A program made the position numbers and the translations under genes. The notes under the pieces are model-generated. The model saw only the letters and a program-made list of their open reading frames with translations. It searched no databases and was not told the DNA's origin. This document shows, piece after piece, positions 1 to 8,542 of a stretch of DNA of 19,025 nucleotides. The stretch comes from an uncultured Steroidobacter sp. (GTDB taxonomy: Bacteria; Pseudomonadota; Gammaproteobacteria; Steroidobacterales; Steroidobacteraceae). The DNA lies in the NCBI GenBank assembly GCA_946478975.1, contig CAMLEO010000115.1, positions 1-19,025 of the forward strand, read 5' to 3'. How positions within the stretch are numbered: the stretch's first letter is position 1; every line of letters starts with the position of its first letter.

Positions 1-1
1 T

Positions 2-979
2 TCGCTCGGGCTGCAGATCGGACGTTTGTATGTAGAACGTAACTTCAGTCCCGAAACCAAAGCGGCAGCAGAAGAGCTGATCGCTTACTTGCGCAAGGCG
101 TTTGCAGAACGGCTGGCGAGCGCGTCGTGGATGGATGAGGCGACACGCGCGGAAGCGCAGGCCAAGCTCGCACGGTTCAAGTTCAAGATTGGCTACCCCA
201 GCATCTGGCGTGACTTTTCCGATCTGTACATCGAGGCCGATGACGCGGCCGGCAATCTGCAGCGCATTCGCGAATCGGACTGGGCCTATCAGCGCCGACG
301 ATTGCTTCCAGACAACCAGGACGAGCCTTGGTATCAAACGCCGCAGACCGTCGATGCAAGTTATAGCGTCTTGTTCAATGCCATCGAGTTGCCGGCGGCA
401 TTCCTGCAGGCACCGTACTTCGACGCCAAGGCCGATCCGGCCGTGAACTTCGGTGCGATCGGTGGAATCATCGGTCACGAAATGGGCCATGGGTTCGACG
501 ACCAGGGCATCATCTACGACAGCCAGGGGCGCATGCGAAACTGGTGGTCCGCCGAGTCGCTCCAGCAATTTCACACGCGCGCGCAGGCACTGGTCGAGCA
601 GTACAACGCCTTCAGCCCGTATGAAGGCGTGCACGTGAACGGCCAGCGCACCATCGGCGAGAACATTGCCGACCTGTCGGGCGTGTCGCTCGCTCATCGT
701 GCGTATCGGTTGTATCTGGCGGATCATGCCTGCCCGAACCGAACGTCGCTCGATGGTTTGACCGGCGAGCAACGTTTCTTTCTGTCGTGGGCGCAGGCGT
801 GGCGTTACGAGGCGCCCGAGAGCGCAATCCGCTGGATCATCGATTACGGCTACCACGTGCCGGCGCCTTATCGCGTCAACGGCGTGGTGCAGAACATGGA
901 CGAGTGGTACCAGGCCTTCGGCATCCAGCCGAGCGACAAGTTGTTTGTTCAGCCGGCGAAGCGCGTCCGAATCTGGTGA
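2..979 (+). CDS. M13-family zinc metallopeptidase (neprilysin/PepO-like), C-terminal part; 5' end outside window
   Basis: This is the C-terminal catalytic part of an M13 (neprilysin/endothelin-converting enzyme/PepO-like) zinc metallopeptidase, which cleaves small peptides, usually in the periplasm. Counting from the first full codon at base 2, the zinc motif HEMGH is at residues 159-163 and the third-ligand motif ENIAD at 220-224. The family C-terminus is also present: RVNG, then a W-x-x-AFG segment, then RVRIW at the end. The frame is open to the left edge and encodes the family-typical LYVERNF segment, so the TTG at base 26 is not the start. M13 enzymes are normally about 650-700 residues, so roughly half is missing here, including any signal peptide. 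It converges with the helicase gene with a 4-base gap. Family assignment is firm; the substrate cannot be told. Confidence 0.93.
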   Translation, partial: SLGLQIGRLYVERNFSPETKAAAEELIAYLRKAFAERLASASWMDEATRAEAQAKLARFKFKIGYPSIWRDFSDLYIEADDAAGNLQRIRESDWAYQRRRLLPDNQDEPWYQTPQTVDASYSVLFNAIELPAAFLQAPYFDAKADPAVNFGAIGGIIGHEMGHGFDDQGIIYDSQGRMRNWWSAESLQQFHTRAQALVEQYNAFSPYEGVHVNGQRTIGENIADLSGVSLAHRAYRLYLADHACPNRTSLDGLTGEQRFFLSWAQAWRYEAPESAIRWIIDYGYHVPAPYRVNGVVQNMDEWYQAFGIQPSDKLFVQPAKRVRIW

Positions 980-983
980 GCCG

Positions 984-3275
984 TTAACTGCGGCGGCGTG
1001 GGCTGCGAGGCTTTCGGAATAGTTGCGGCTGCCACCACTTCGGCAGCAGTTCGAGAACTTCAGGGCGCGTGTAACGATCGTCGATCAAATACACCACGCC
1101 GCGATCTTCGCGAGTGCGGATCACGCGGCCCGCGGCCTGAATCACTTTGTGCAGCCCGGGATATAGATAAGTGTAGTCATAACCGGCGCCGAACAAATCA
1201 TCCATGCGAAAGCGCATCTGTTCGGTGATTTCATTCAACTGCGGCAGCCCGAGCGTCGCGATGAAAGCGCCAATCATGCGTTCGCCCGGCAGGTCGACGC
1301 CTTCGCCGAATGCGCCGCCGAGTACCGCGAGGCCGATGCACTGGCCGCCAGGCACGAAGCCGTCGAGAAACTCTTTGCGCTCGCTCTCTGTCATGTTCCG
1401 GTGTTGCAGCTGATTGGTAATGTGCGCGGCGACACGATCGAGCTGCTCGGCGATGCGAGCGAGATAGTCGAAGCTGCTGGCGAACACCAGGTAATTGCCG
1501 GGCGCACGCTCGAATTGTTTGACGATCAACTCGGCGATGGGCGCGATGGAATCGTCGCGATGCTGATAGCGCGTGGAAATGTGACGCACCAGCTGTACTT
1601 CGAGCTGCTCGGCCAGGAACGGCGAGTCCACGTCGATCCAGCGCGTCGTCTCGGGCAGCCCGAGCAGATCCAGATAGAACTTGCGCGGCGTCAGCGTCGC
1701 CGAGAACAGCACCACGCTTTGCGAGTTCGCGAAGCGCAGCTTCAGGAACGCAGCGGGCACGATGTTCCTGAGCGTGTAGGTGGCATATTCCGGCGTCGAG
1801 ACGTCGAACACCGAATGCTCGGCGAACTCTTCAGCCAGGCCGTAGAAACTCAGCGAATCGAAGAACAGCTCCTGCACCGACTCGGGCAGCAGCACCGCCT
1901 GATCGGCGAGCGCGCTTTGTTTGCTGATGTAATCGTCGAGCGCATCGAGCAGCGACTTCGGCACTCGTTCATAAACCTGGTATGGCGCCTCCTGCGCATT
2001 GGCGATGCGCTGAAATTCCTTGGCGACGCGCTCGATGGGGCGGCGAAGCAGCGGCGGCGATTCCTTCTTCGCCCACTTCAAACTATCGGTGGCGATGGAC
2101 GCCGAATACATCCGGCGCGCGCGTTCGACCAGGTTGTGCGCCTCATCGACCAGCACGCCGACGCGCCAGCCCTGTTCCTGCGCCAGCCCGTATAGAAACG
2201 CGCTCTGGTCGAAGTAATAGTTGTAATCGCCAATGATCACGTCGCTCCAGCGTGCCAGCTCCTGCGACAGGAAATAAGGGCACACGCCATGATTGGTGGC
2301 GACGACGTTGATTGTCTTTTGATTCATCACGCCGCAGCCGAGCGCCTCGGCTCGGGCGCCGGGCAGGCGATCGTAGAAACGTTTGGCGAGCGGGCACGAA
2401 TCGCCGTGACAGGCATAGTCGGGATACTTGCAAACCTTCTCGCGCGCCGTGATCTCCAGCACTCGCAAGTTCGCTGTCGAGGTCAACGCGCGCAAGGCAT
2501 GCAGCGCCAGCTCACGCCCGGTGGTCTTGGCCGCGAGATAAAAGATCCGATCGAGCCGCTGTGCGCCCATGGCCTTGAGCATGGGAAACAACGTGGCCAA
2601 TGTTTTGCCGACCCCAGTCGGCGCCTGCGCGAGCAAATGTTCGCCTTGAACAGCGGCCCGATAGACACTTTCAGCAAGCTGGCGCTGCGCCGGATAGAAC
2701 TCGAACGGAAAACTCATGGCCTGCAGCGCCTGGTCACGGTCGGTCTTGCGGGCCAGCTCCGACCGGGCCCAGTCCTCGTACAGCGCGCAATGCTCAGCGA
2801 AGAACGCTTGCAGCTCCGCCGCCGAAAACATTTCGGCCAGAACGGTTTCGTGCTCGGTATCGACGTCGTAATACACCAGCGCCACGCGCAGCTCGTGCAA
2901 CTGATGCTTGTGACACAACATGGCACCATACATTTTGGCTTGCGCCCAATGTAACGCGCGATGATTGTCCGGCATGCGGGCGAGGTCGCCGCGATAGGTT
3001 TTGCATTCGTCGACCCGCCGCTGTTTGTTGTCATAACCGTCCGCACGGCCGCGAACTCGCAGCGATCCGTACGAGCCTTCCAGCGTCACTTCTGTTTCAT
3101 AATCCCGGCCGCGTCGGGCCGCGACGATCTGATGGCCGGCGATGCCTTCGCGTGCGCTCGGTGCCGGCGTAAAGCGCAGATCCAGATCACCGCGCTTGGC
3201 GGTGAATTGACAGAGCACGCGCACGGCGACGGACGTGCTCGTTTCTGGCGCATTGACGGTGGGGCCGGTCGACAT
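984..3275 (-). CDS. PD-(D/E)XK nuclease-XPD/DinG-like Fe-S DNA helicase fusion
   Basis: A 763-residue superfamily 2 DNA helicase of the XPD/DinG group with an N-terminal RecB/Cas4-like nuclease domain, probably acting in DNA repair or processing of unusual DNA structures. Nuclease residues seen: GRADGYD (D79), VDECKT (E90, K92) and Q112 in HWAQAKMYG, the pattern of PD-(D/E)XK enzymes. Helicase motifs: APTGVGKT Walker A at 218-225, DEAH at 377-380, FSATLTP (motif III), GAFGEGVDLPGERM (motif V) and QAAGRVIRTREDRG (motif VI). Between Walker A and DEAH lie C282, C289, C294 and C332, in the arrangement of the XPD 4Fe-4S cluster. The ATG at 3273-3275 has no good Shine-Dalgarno but is the only plausible start. 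The fusion architecture is known in proteobacteria; the biological role is inferred. It is monocistronic here and convergent with the peptidase. Confidence 0.93.
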   Translation of the reverse strand: MSTGPTVNAPETSTSVAVRVLCQFTAKRGDLDLRFTPAPSAREGIAGHQIVAARRGRDYETEVTLEGSYGSLRVRGRADGYDNKQRRVDECKTYRGDLARMPDNHRALHWAQAKMYGAMLCHKHQLHELRVALVYYDVDTEHETVLAEMFSAAELQAFFAEHCALYEDWARSELARKTDRDQALQAMSFPFEFYPAQRQLAESVYRAAVQGEHLLAQAPTGVGKTLATLFPMLKAMGAQRLDRIFYLAAKTTGRELALHALRALTSTANLRVLEITAREKVCKYPDYACHGDSCPLAKRFYDRLPGARAEALGCGVMNQKTINVVATNHGVCPYFLSQELARWSDVIIGDYNYYFDQSAFLYGLAQEQGWRVGVLVDEAHNLVERARRMYSASIATDSLKWAKKESPPLLRRPIERVAKEFQRIANAQEAPYQVYERVPKSLLDALDDYISKQSALADQAVLLPESVQELFFDSLSFYGLAEEFAEHSVFDVSTPEYATYTLRNIVPAAFLKLRFANSQSVVLFSATLTPRKFYLDLLGLPETTRWIDVDSPFLAEQLEVQLVRHISTRYQHRDDSIAPIAELIVKQFERAPGNYLVFASSFDYLARIAEQLDRVAAHITNQLQHRNMTESERKEFLDGFVPGGQCIGLAVLGGAFGEGVDLPGERMIGAFIATLGLPQLNEITEQMRFRMDDLFGAGYDYTYLYPGLHKVIQAAGRVIRTREDRGVVYLIDDRYTRPEVLELLPKWWQPQLFRKPRSPRRRS

Positions 3276-3378
3276 GGGAATGGAGTGGCACTGTGGATAC
3301 GTACAGTACCACGCCCGTTCCGACTGCGTATATCGTCTGCCGCGTCAGTGGTCGCTTGCATCGATTAAGGGAAACGCG

Positions 3379-3900
3379 GTGTCCGATATTCAGATTCGTC
3401 GCCTGCACTCGGTGAGTGAGCAGGAAATCAAAGGCTTGAGCGAGGTGCTCATCGATTGCGTCGAGGGCGGCGCTTCGGTCAGCTTCATGTGGCCGATGAC
3501 GCTGGCCAAGGCGCAGGCGTTTTGGAGCAAGGTCGCAGCCGGCGTCGCACGAGGCGAGCGGATCTTGATGGTGGCCGAAGAGCCCGACGGCAGCATCGTC
3601 GGCACGGTGCAGGTCGTGCTCGACCTGCCGGAAAACCAGCCGCATCGAGGCGATGTTTCCAAGATGCTCGTGCATCGACGTGCCCGCTGCAAAGGCGTGG
3701 GAGCGGCCCTGTTGACGGCTGCTGAGGCTGCGGCGCTTGAAGCTGGCAGGACTGTCTTGGTGCTCGACACGGCCAGCGATTCTGCCGAACGCCTGTACGC
3801 ACGCCAGGGCTGGCAGCTGTGCGGGCAAATTCCGAAATACGCGTTGATGCCGGACGGCGCATTCTGCGCGACCACGGTGTTCTACAAGCTGCTCGCCTGA
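3379..3900 (+). CDS. GNAT-family N-acetyltransferase
   Basis: A 173-residue single-domain GNAT acetyltransferase, which moves an acetyl group from acetyl-CoA to an amine. Motif A is visible as DVSKMLVH followed by the pyrophosphate-binding loop R-C-K-G-V-G (residues 103-108) and AALLTAAEAAA. The later LYARQGW segment and the C-terminal FYKLL strand are typical of the fold. I chose the GTG at 3379 because AAGGG (3367-3371) sits 7 bases before it and protein similarity begins there. The frame stays open upstream to 3235, but that stretch overlaps the divergent helicase gene and reads as non-protein. Only about 100 bases separate the two starts, so they probably share a divergent control region, in which I see no convincing sigma-70 boxes. 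The substrate is unknown. Confidence 0.88.
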   Translation: MSDIQIRRLHSVSEQEIKGLSEVLIDCVEGGASVSFMWPMTLAKAQAFWSKVAAGVARGERILMVAEEPDGSIVGTVQVVLDLPENQPHRGDVSKMLVHRRARCKGVGAALLTAAEAAALEAGRTVLVLDTASDSAERLYARQGWQLCGQIPKYALMPDGAFCATTVFYKLLA

Positions 3901-3946
3901 GCCCGACGTCAGCACGAACATGAGCACCAATTGGGGGCACGCGTCG

Positions 3947-3973
3947 GGAACCTTCCTATTCCTTCGGCCGTTT
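3947..3973 (+). promoter_or_regulatory. ECF-sigma-type promoter of the kinase-cheR-cheB operon
   Basis: GGAACC at 3947-3952, 16 bases, then CGTTT at 3969-3973. This equals GGAAC-N17-CGTT, a textbook ECF-sigma promoter and the consensus described for EcfG/general-stress promoters in alphaproteobacteria. It lies in the 141-base gap before the hybrid kinase. A start near 3980 would give a leader of about 60 bases to the ATG at 4042. The match is exact; its use, and by which sigma factor, is inference. Confidence 0.6.
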
Positions 3974-4041
3974 AGCGCGGCTACCCAAACTACAAAGCCG
4001 TGACCCGTGCTGGCGCGGCTCGCCAGCGGATCAGCGGCCCC

Positions 4042-7000
4042 ATGCGCAAACGTTTCGAGAAAGAGACGCACGACGGTTGGTACGTGTTCATCGCCGCGAG
4101 CATGCTCGCGATTTTTGCGGTCGACCTGCAAACCGTCCTCGGTGTCGCGACCTGGTTGTTCTATCTCATCCCGCTGGGCGCCTGCATCTTCCTGACGCGG
4201 TCGGCGGCGCCGCTGATCGTAGCGTTGCTGTCGACGCTGCTGATCGTGATCGATCACTTCGCTTCGCCGACCGGCAGCGAGCCGATGCTGGCGAAAATCT
4301 CGCAGATCAACCGCGCTTTCGCAGTCGTCGTGCTGTGGGCGTTCGCGCTGCAGATTCGCTGGTCCATCATCACGCGCCAGGAATTGCGGCGCCGTGATTG
4401 GATCCGGGCGGCACAAGCCATCCTGACGGAGCGGGTGCTCGGCGAACATTCGGTCAGCGAAGTGGGGGATCGACTGATCGCTTTCATCGCCGAATATCTC
4501 GGCGCGGTGGTCGGTGCCATCTATGCGCGAATGGATGTGGCCAGCGCGACCTGCATCGGCGGTTATGCCTTGCCGGCTGAACATCCGGCGCGAGCGAACA
4601 TCGGGCCGAACGAAGGATTGGTCGGCCAGGCGATGCGGAATCGCAAGCCCATTCATCTCACCAACATCGCCGCAGGCTCGCTGGATGCGAGCGCTGCGTT
4701 GGGCAAGATCAAACCCAAGGACCTGATCGTCGCGCCGCTCATTGCCGATGGTCAGTCGGTTGGCGCGATCGAGCTGGGATTTCTGGAGTCGCTGGGCTCG
4801 GCCGACATCGAGCTGCTGAACATGCTGAGCGAGCCGATGGGAATCGCGATTCGCACGGCGCGCCTGCGCAGCGAACGCGAAGAGCTGCTGCTCAGCACGC
4901 AACGCCAGGCCGAGGAACTGCAGGCTCAGCAGGAAGAGCTGCGGGTCACCAACGAAGAACTGGAGCAGCAGAGCAGGATGCTGCAGGAAAGCCAGGCGCG
5001 GCTGGAAACCCAGCAGGCCGAGCTCGAGCAGACCAACGTGCAGCTCGAAGAGCACACGCAAATGCTCGCGCAACAGAACGACGATCTGGAAACTGCGCGG
5101 CGGGAACTGGTGACCAAGGCAGCGGAGCTGGAGCGCTCCAATCAATTCAAGTCCGAGTTCCTCGCCAATATGTCGCACGAGCTGCGCACGCCGCTGAACA
5201 GCTCGCTGATCCTGGCCAAGCTGCTCGCCGACAACACCGCCGGCAATCTCAACGACGAGCAAGTGAAGTTCGCGCGGAATATCTATTCGGCCGGCAACGA
5301 TCTGCTGGAGCTGATCAACGACATTCTCGACCTGTCCAAGATCGAGGCGCGGCAGATTGATTTGAAACGAGAGAACGTCGGCCTGCAGGCGTTGCTCGAC
5401 AACATGATGCAAACATTCCGCCCGATCGCCGCGCAAAAGAATGTGGCGCTGGAAGTGGAAGTGGCGCCGGATTGTCCGCTCGCTTTACAGACCGATTCGC
5501 AGCGGCTGCGGCAGATCCTGCGCAATCTGCTGTCGAACGCGTTGAAGTTCACCATGCGCGGGCACGTGCGCCTGAAGGTCTACATGCCGCCGTCGGTGAA
5601 CAAGATTGCGTTCGCGGTGGCAGACACCGGCATCGGCATTCCCAAGGACAAGCAGGAGATTATTTTCGAGCCGTTCCGCCAGGCCGACGGCACCACCAAT
5701 CGCCGCTTCGGCGGTACGGGGCTGGGCTTGTCGATCTCGCGCGAGCTCGCCTCGATGCTCGGCGGTCGCATCGATCTCACCAGCGAGCCGGGCATCGGCA
5801 GCACGTTTACGCTGGTGTTGCCGCAAACGATGCCGGAGCAGGCGCAGAAAGAGGAGCGTCCGGAGATAACAATGGTGCCGCCCACGCCGATTCGCACCAG
5901 GCGGCACTCGGAAGTCGAGCAGTTGGTGCCGCAGGCCGCGGCCGTCGCATCTGGCGATTCGCGCCTGTTGCTGATCGTCGAGGACGATCCTGCCTTCGCG
6001 CAGACGATTGCCGCGCTCGCGAGCGGCTTGCAGTTCCAATGTTTGATCGCGACCACCGCCGATGAAGGCATCGAGCTGGCCTTGAAACATCGGCCCACCG
6101 CCATCGTGCTCGACATTCGTTTGCCGGATCACACCGGCCTCACGGTGCTCGATCGGCTCAAGCATCATCCGACGACGCGGCACATTCCGGTGCAGGTCGT
6201 GTCCGGATTCGATTACACCCACATGGCGTTGGAAATGGGCGCGGCGAGCGTGCTCCGCAAGCCCGTGAATCGGGATCAGTTGCTCGGTGCGCTCACTCGA
6301 CTTGCACACAAGGCGGACGATACGACGCGTGCGGTGTTGATCGTCGAAGACAACGCGGTTCAGCGCGACAGCATCGAGCGGTTGTTGCAATCCGAGCAGG
6401 TCAAAACAGTCGCGGTGGATTCGGCTGCGGAAGCGCTGGAAAAGCTGCGTGCGGCGACCTTCGATTGCATGGTGCTGGACCTGGCGCTGCCCGACGCCTC
6501 CGGTTATGAGCTGTTGGAAAAGATGGCAACCGACGAAGCGTATTCATTTCCGCCGGTCATCGTTTACACCGGGCGCAGTCTGTCGGCGAACGAGGAGCAG
6601 CAGCTGCGGCGTTACTCCAAGTCCATCATCATCAAAGGCACGCGCTCGCCGGAACGTTTGCTGGATGAAGTCACGCTGTTCCTGCATCGGGTCGAAGCGT
6701 CGTTGCCGGCCGAACAGCAGCGCATGTTGCGAGTCGCGCGCAGCCGCGAGTCGGTGTTCGAGAAGCGACGCATCCTGCTGGTCGAAGACGACGTGCGCAA
6801 TGTGTTTGCAATCACGCGAGTGCTGGAGCCGCATGGTGCGACCGTGGAGATCGCGCGCAATGGCCGAGAGGCACTCTCGGCGCTCGAACGTGCTCCCGAT
6901 GTCGACCTGGTGCTGATGGACATCATGATGCCGGAGATGGATGGCTTCGACGCCATGCGCGCGATCCGCACGCAGCGCCAGTGGACCAACCTGCCGATCA

Positions 7001-7149
7001 TCGCACTCACCGCCAAAGCAATGCCGGACGATCGGCGTAAATGTCTGGAAGCGGGCGCCAACGATTACATCACCAAGCCCATCGACGTCGAGAAACTGCT
7101 GTCGCTGTTGCGCATCTGGATGCCGCAGCGGCGGGGAGCGCCGCGTTGA
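4042..7149 (+). CDS. Membrane hybrid histidine kinase: TM-GAF-coiled coil-HisKA-HATPase-REC-REC-REC
   Basis: A 1035-residue sensor kinase. About four hydrophobic segments (residues ~13-106) anchor it, followed by a GAF domain (~125-275) and a long Q/E-rich coiled coil (~280-368). The kinase core has H379 in [10 protein letters not shown], an N box NLLSNALKF (495-503), DTGIGIP, and GGTGLGL. Three receivers follow, with phospho-acceptors D691 (VLDIRLPD), D813 (VLDLALPD) and D960 ([11 protein letters not shown]). Receivers 1 and 3 keep the KP lysine motif; receiver 2 has [11 protein letters not shown] instead, so K is kept but P is lost. The ATG at 4042 just before a basic n-region seems the best start. 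A GTG at 4000 would add 14 residues but lacks a ribosome site. It heads an operon with cheR, cheB and a receiver-kinase, and overlaps cheR by 4 bases. The signal sensed is unknown. Confidence 0.93.
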   Translation: MRKRFEKETHDGWYVFIAASMLAIFAVDLQTVLGVATWLFYLIPLGACIFLTRSAAPLIVALLSTLLIVIDHFASPTGSEPMLAKISQINRAFAVVVLWAFALQIRWSIITRQELRRRDWIRAAQAILTERVLGEHSVSEVGDRLIAFIAEYLGAVVGAIYARMDVASATCIGGYALPAEHPARANIGPNEGLVGQAMRNRKPIHLTNIAAGSLDASAALGKIKPKDLIVAPLIADGQSVGAIELGFLESLGSADIELLNMLSEPMGIAIRTARLRSEREELLLSTQRQAEELQAQQEELRVTNEELEQQSRMLQESQARLETQQAELEQTNVQLEEHTQMLAQQNDDLETARRELVTKAAELERSNQFKSEFLANMSHELRTPLNSSLILAKLLADNTAGNLNDEQVKFARNIYSAGNDLLELINDILDLSKIEARQIDLKRENVGLQALLDNMMQTFRPIAAQKNVALEVEVAPDCPLALQTDSQRLRQILRNLLSNALKFTMRGHVRLKVYMPPSVNKIAFAVADTGIGIPKDKQEIIFEPFRQADGTTNRRFGGTGLGLSISRELASMLGGRIDLTSEPGIGSTFTLVLPQTMPEQAQKEERPEITMVPPTPIRTRRHSEVEQLVPQAAAVASGDSRLLLIVEDDPAFAQTIAALASGLQFQCLIATTADEGIELALKHRPTAIVLDIRLPDHTGLTVLDRLKHHPTTRHIPVQVVSGFDYTHMALEMGAASVLRKPVNRDQLLGALTRLAHKADDTTRAVLIVEDNAVQRDSIERLLQSEQVKTVAVDSAAEALEKLRAATFDCMVLDLALPDASGYELLEKMATDEAYSFPPVIVYTGRSLSANEEQQLRRYSKSIIIKGTRSPERLLDEVTLFLHRVEASLPAEQQRMLRVARSRESVFEKRRILLVEDDVRNVFAITRVLEPHGATVEIARNGREALSALERAPDVDLVLMDIMMPEMDGFDAMRAIRTQRQWTNLPIIALTAKAMPDDRRKCLEAGANDYITKPIDVEKLLSLLRIWMPQRRGAPR

Positions 7150-7967
7150 GGCCCGAGGTCTCAGACGAGGACATCCGCCTGCTGCTGGAGGCGATCTACC
7201 AGCGCTATCACTATGACTTTCGCCAATACGCGGTCGCGTCGCTGCGGCGCCGGCTGTTGCACGCGATGAGCCAGCTTCACTGCGAGACGTTACCGGAGCT
7301 GCAGCACAAGGTGCTGAGCGATGTCACGATGTTTCCTCGCCTGCTCGAATACCTGACGGTGCAGGTCAGCGAGCTGTTTCGGGATCCGGAGTTCTTTCTC
7401 GCCGTGCGACGGCAGGTGATTCCGCTGCTCGCCACCTATCCATCGATCAAACTATGGGTCGCCGGTTGCAGCACCGGCGAAGAGGCGTACTCGTTTGCCA
7501 TCCTGCTCGCCGAAGCGGGCCTGCTCGACCGCACGCGCATCTACGCAACCGATATCAATGACGAGAGCCTGCGCAAGGCGCAGAGCGGTGTGTATGCGCT
7601 CGACCGCATGAAGCAATTCACATTGAATCATCGCGCTGCCGGCGGCCAGGGCTCGTTGTCCGACTACTATCACGCCTCACACGACAGCGCTGTGATGGCG
7701 ACGAGTTTGAAACAACACATCACGTTCGCCGACCACAGCCTCGCAACCGACAGCATGTTTTCCGAAGTGCAGCTGGTGTCCTGTCGCAATGTGCTAATTT
7801 ATTTCGCGCGCGAGCTGCAGGATCGCGCGCTCGGTTTGTTCAACGATTCGTTGTGCCGGCGTGGCTTCCTGTGCCTCGGTTCCAGGGAGTCGGTGCGCTT
7901 TTCCTCGCACGCCGCGCGCTTCCAGGAATGGAATGCGGAAGCGAAGATTTATCGGAGGGTCGACTGA
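7146..7967 (+). CDS. cheR: CheR-type protein-glutamate O-methyltransferase
   Basis: A 273-residue S-adenosylmethionine-dependent methyltransferase of the CheR family, which esterifies receptor glutamates. Seen: SELFRDPEFF (75-84), the SAM loop VAGCSTGEEAY (105-115), the acidic ATDIND (D136) and CRNVLIYF (213-220). The TTG at 7146 overlaps the kinase stop (TTGA) and has GGGGAG (7133-7138) 7 bases upstream. Starting further upstream would read in another frame of the kinase, so TTG is preferred. There is no TPR or PAS extension. No chemoreceptor, CheA or CheW is encoded nearby, so the target is probably not a classical chemotaxis receptor. Its position between two histidine kinases suggests that it tunes them. 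Translation is likely coupled to the flanking genes (TGATG junction with cheB). Confidence 0.92.
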   Translation: MRPEVSDEDIRLLLEAIYQRYHYDFRQYAVASLRRRLLHAMSQLHCETLPELQHKVLSDVTMFPRLLEYLTVQVSELFRDPEFFLAVRRQVIPLLATYPSIKLWVAGCSTGEEAYSFAILLAEAGLLDRTRIYATDINDESLRKAQSGVYALDRMKQFTLNHRAAGGQGSLSDYYHASHDSAVMATSLKQHITFADHSLATDSMFSEVQLVSCRNVLIYFARELQDRALGLFNDSLCRRGFLCLGSRESVRFSSHAARFQEWNAEAKIYRRVD

Positions 7968-8542
7968 TGTCGATACCCGAAGCCGTGGTGATCGGCGGAT
8001 CCGCCGGTGCGTTCGACATTCTGCGTCGAATCGTGCACGCGCTGCCGCCGTCGCTGCCGTGCCCAATCATCATCGTCATTCATCTGCCGCCGCATTCGAG
8101 CGGCCTGGCGCACTTGTTCGGCATCGAGACCGCATTGCCGGTCAAGCAGGCTGAGGACAAGGAACCCATCGAAGCCGGCACCATCTACATCGCGCCGCCG
8201 AGTTATCACTTGTTGATCGAGTCGCATCGGGCGTTCGCGCTGTCGGCCGATCCACCGGTGCACTTCTCGCGTCCGGCCATCGATGTGCTGTTCGAAGCGG
8301 CGCGCGATGTGTATGGCTCGAACCTCGTCGGCGTTCTGTTGAGCGGCGCGAGTGAAGATGGCGCCGCGGGCTTGCACGAAGTTCACCGCGCGGGTGGTAT
8401 CACTGTCGTGCAAGTACCCGAATCGGCAGATTCGCCCATCATGCCGGCCGCGGCGCTGAAGCTGTTCGAGCCCACTCATCTATGGTCGCCCGAGGAGATC
8501 GTGAGCGGATTGAACCGGCTGTTGAGCGGGAGCCGCCCATGA
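7967..8542 (+). CDS. cheB: CheB-type protein-glutamate methylesterase, receiver-less
   Basis: A 191-residue CheB catalytic domain that hydrolyses glutamyl methyl esters or deamidates glutamine. The triad is complete: S12 in GGSAGA, H39 in VIHLPPHSS and D131 in LSGASEDGAAGL, with spacings like those of enteric CheB. It lacks the N-terminal receiver that normally controls CheB, so activity must be constitutive or governed by a partner, perhaps the three-receiver kinase or the downstream receiver-kinase. The ATG at 7967 overlaps the cheR stop (TGATG) and has GGAGGG (7954-7959) 7 bases before it. It overlaps the next gene as ATGA at 8539-8542. Family and catalytic residues are certain; the substrate is not. 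Confidence 0.93.
   Translation: MSIPEAVVIGGSAGAFDILRRIVHALPPSLPCPIIIVIHLPPHSSGLAHLFGIETALPVKQAEDKEPIEAGTIYIAPPSYHLLIESHRAFALSADPPVHFSRPAIDVLFEAARDVYGSNLVGVLLSGASEDGAAGLHEVHRAGGITVVQVPESADSPIMPAAALKLFEPTHLWSPEEIVSGLNRLLSGSRP

Noticed and set aside
3277..3303. A third ECF-like element GGAAT-N18-CGTA before the GNAT gene
   Set aside because: Spacing is one base too long and the -10 is degraded; likely chance.
3235..3378. N-terminal extension of the GNAT protein to 3235
   Set aside because: It overlaps the divergent helicase start, has no ribosome site and does not resemble the GNAT fold; the GTG at 3379 has a good Shine-Dalgarno.
3902..3948. Inverted repeat CCCGACG/CGTCGGG after the GNAT gene
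   Set aside because: Only 7-bp arms, a 33-base loop and no T-run, so not a convincing terminator.
3187..5436. A 749-codon open frame on the minus strand opposite the GNAT and hybrid kinase genes
   Set aside because: Low-complexity, R/Q/H-rich translation with no domain. It is antisense to two clearly recognisable proteins and is expected from GC-rich codon bias.
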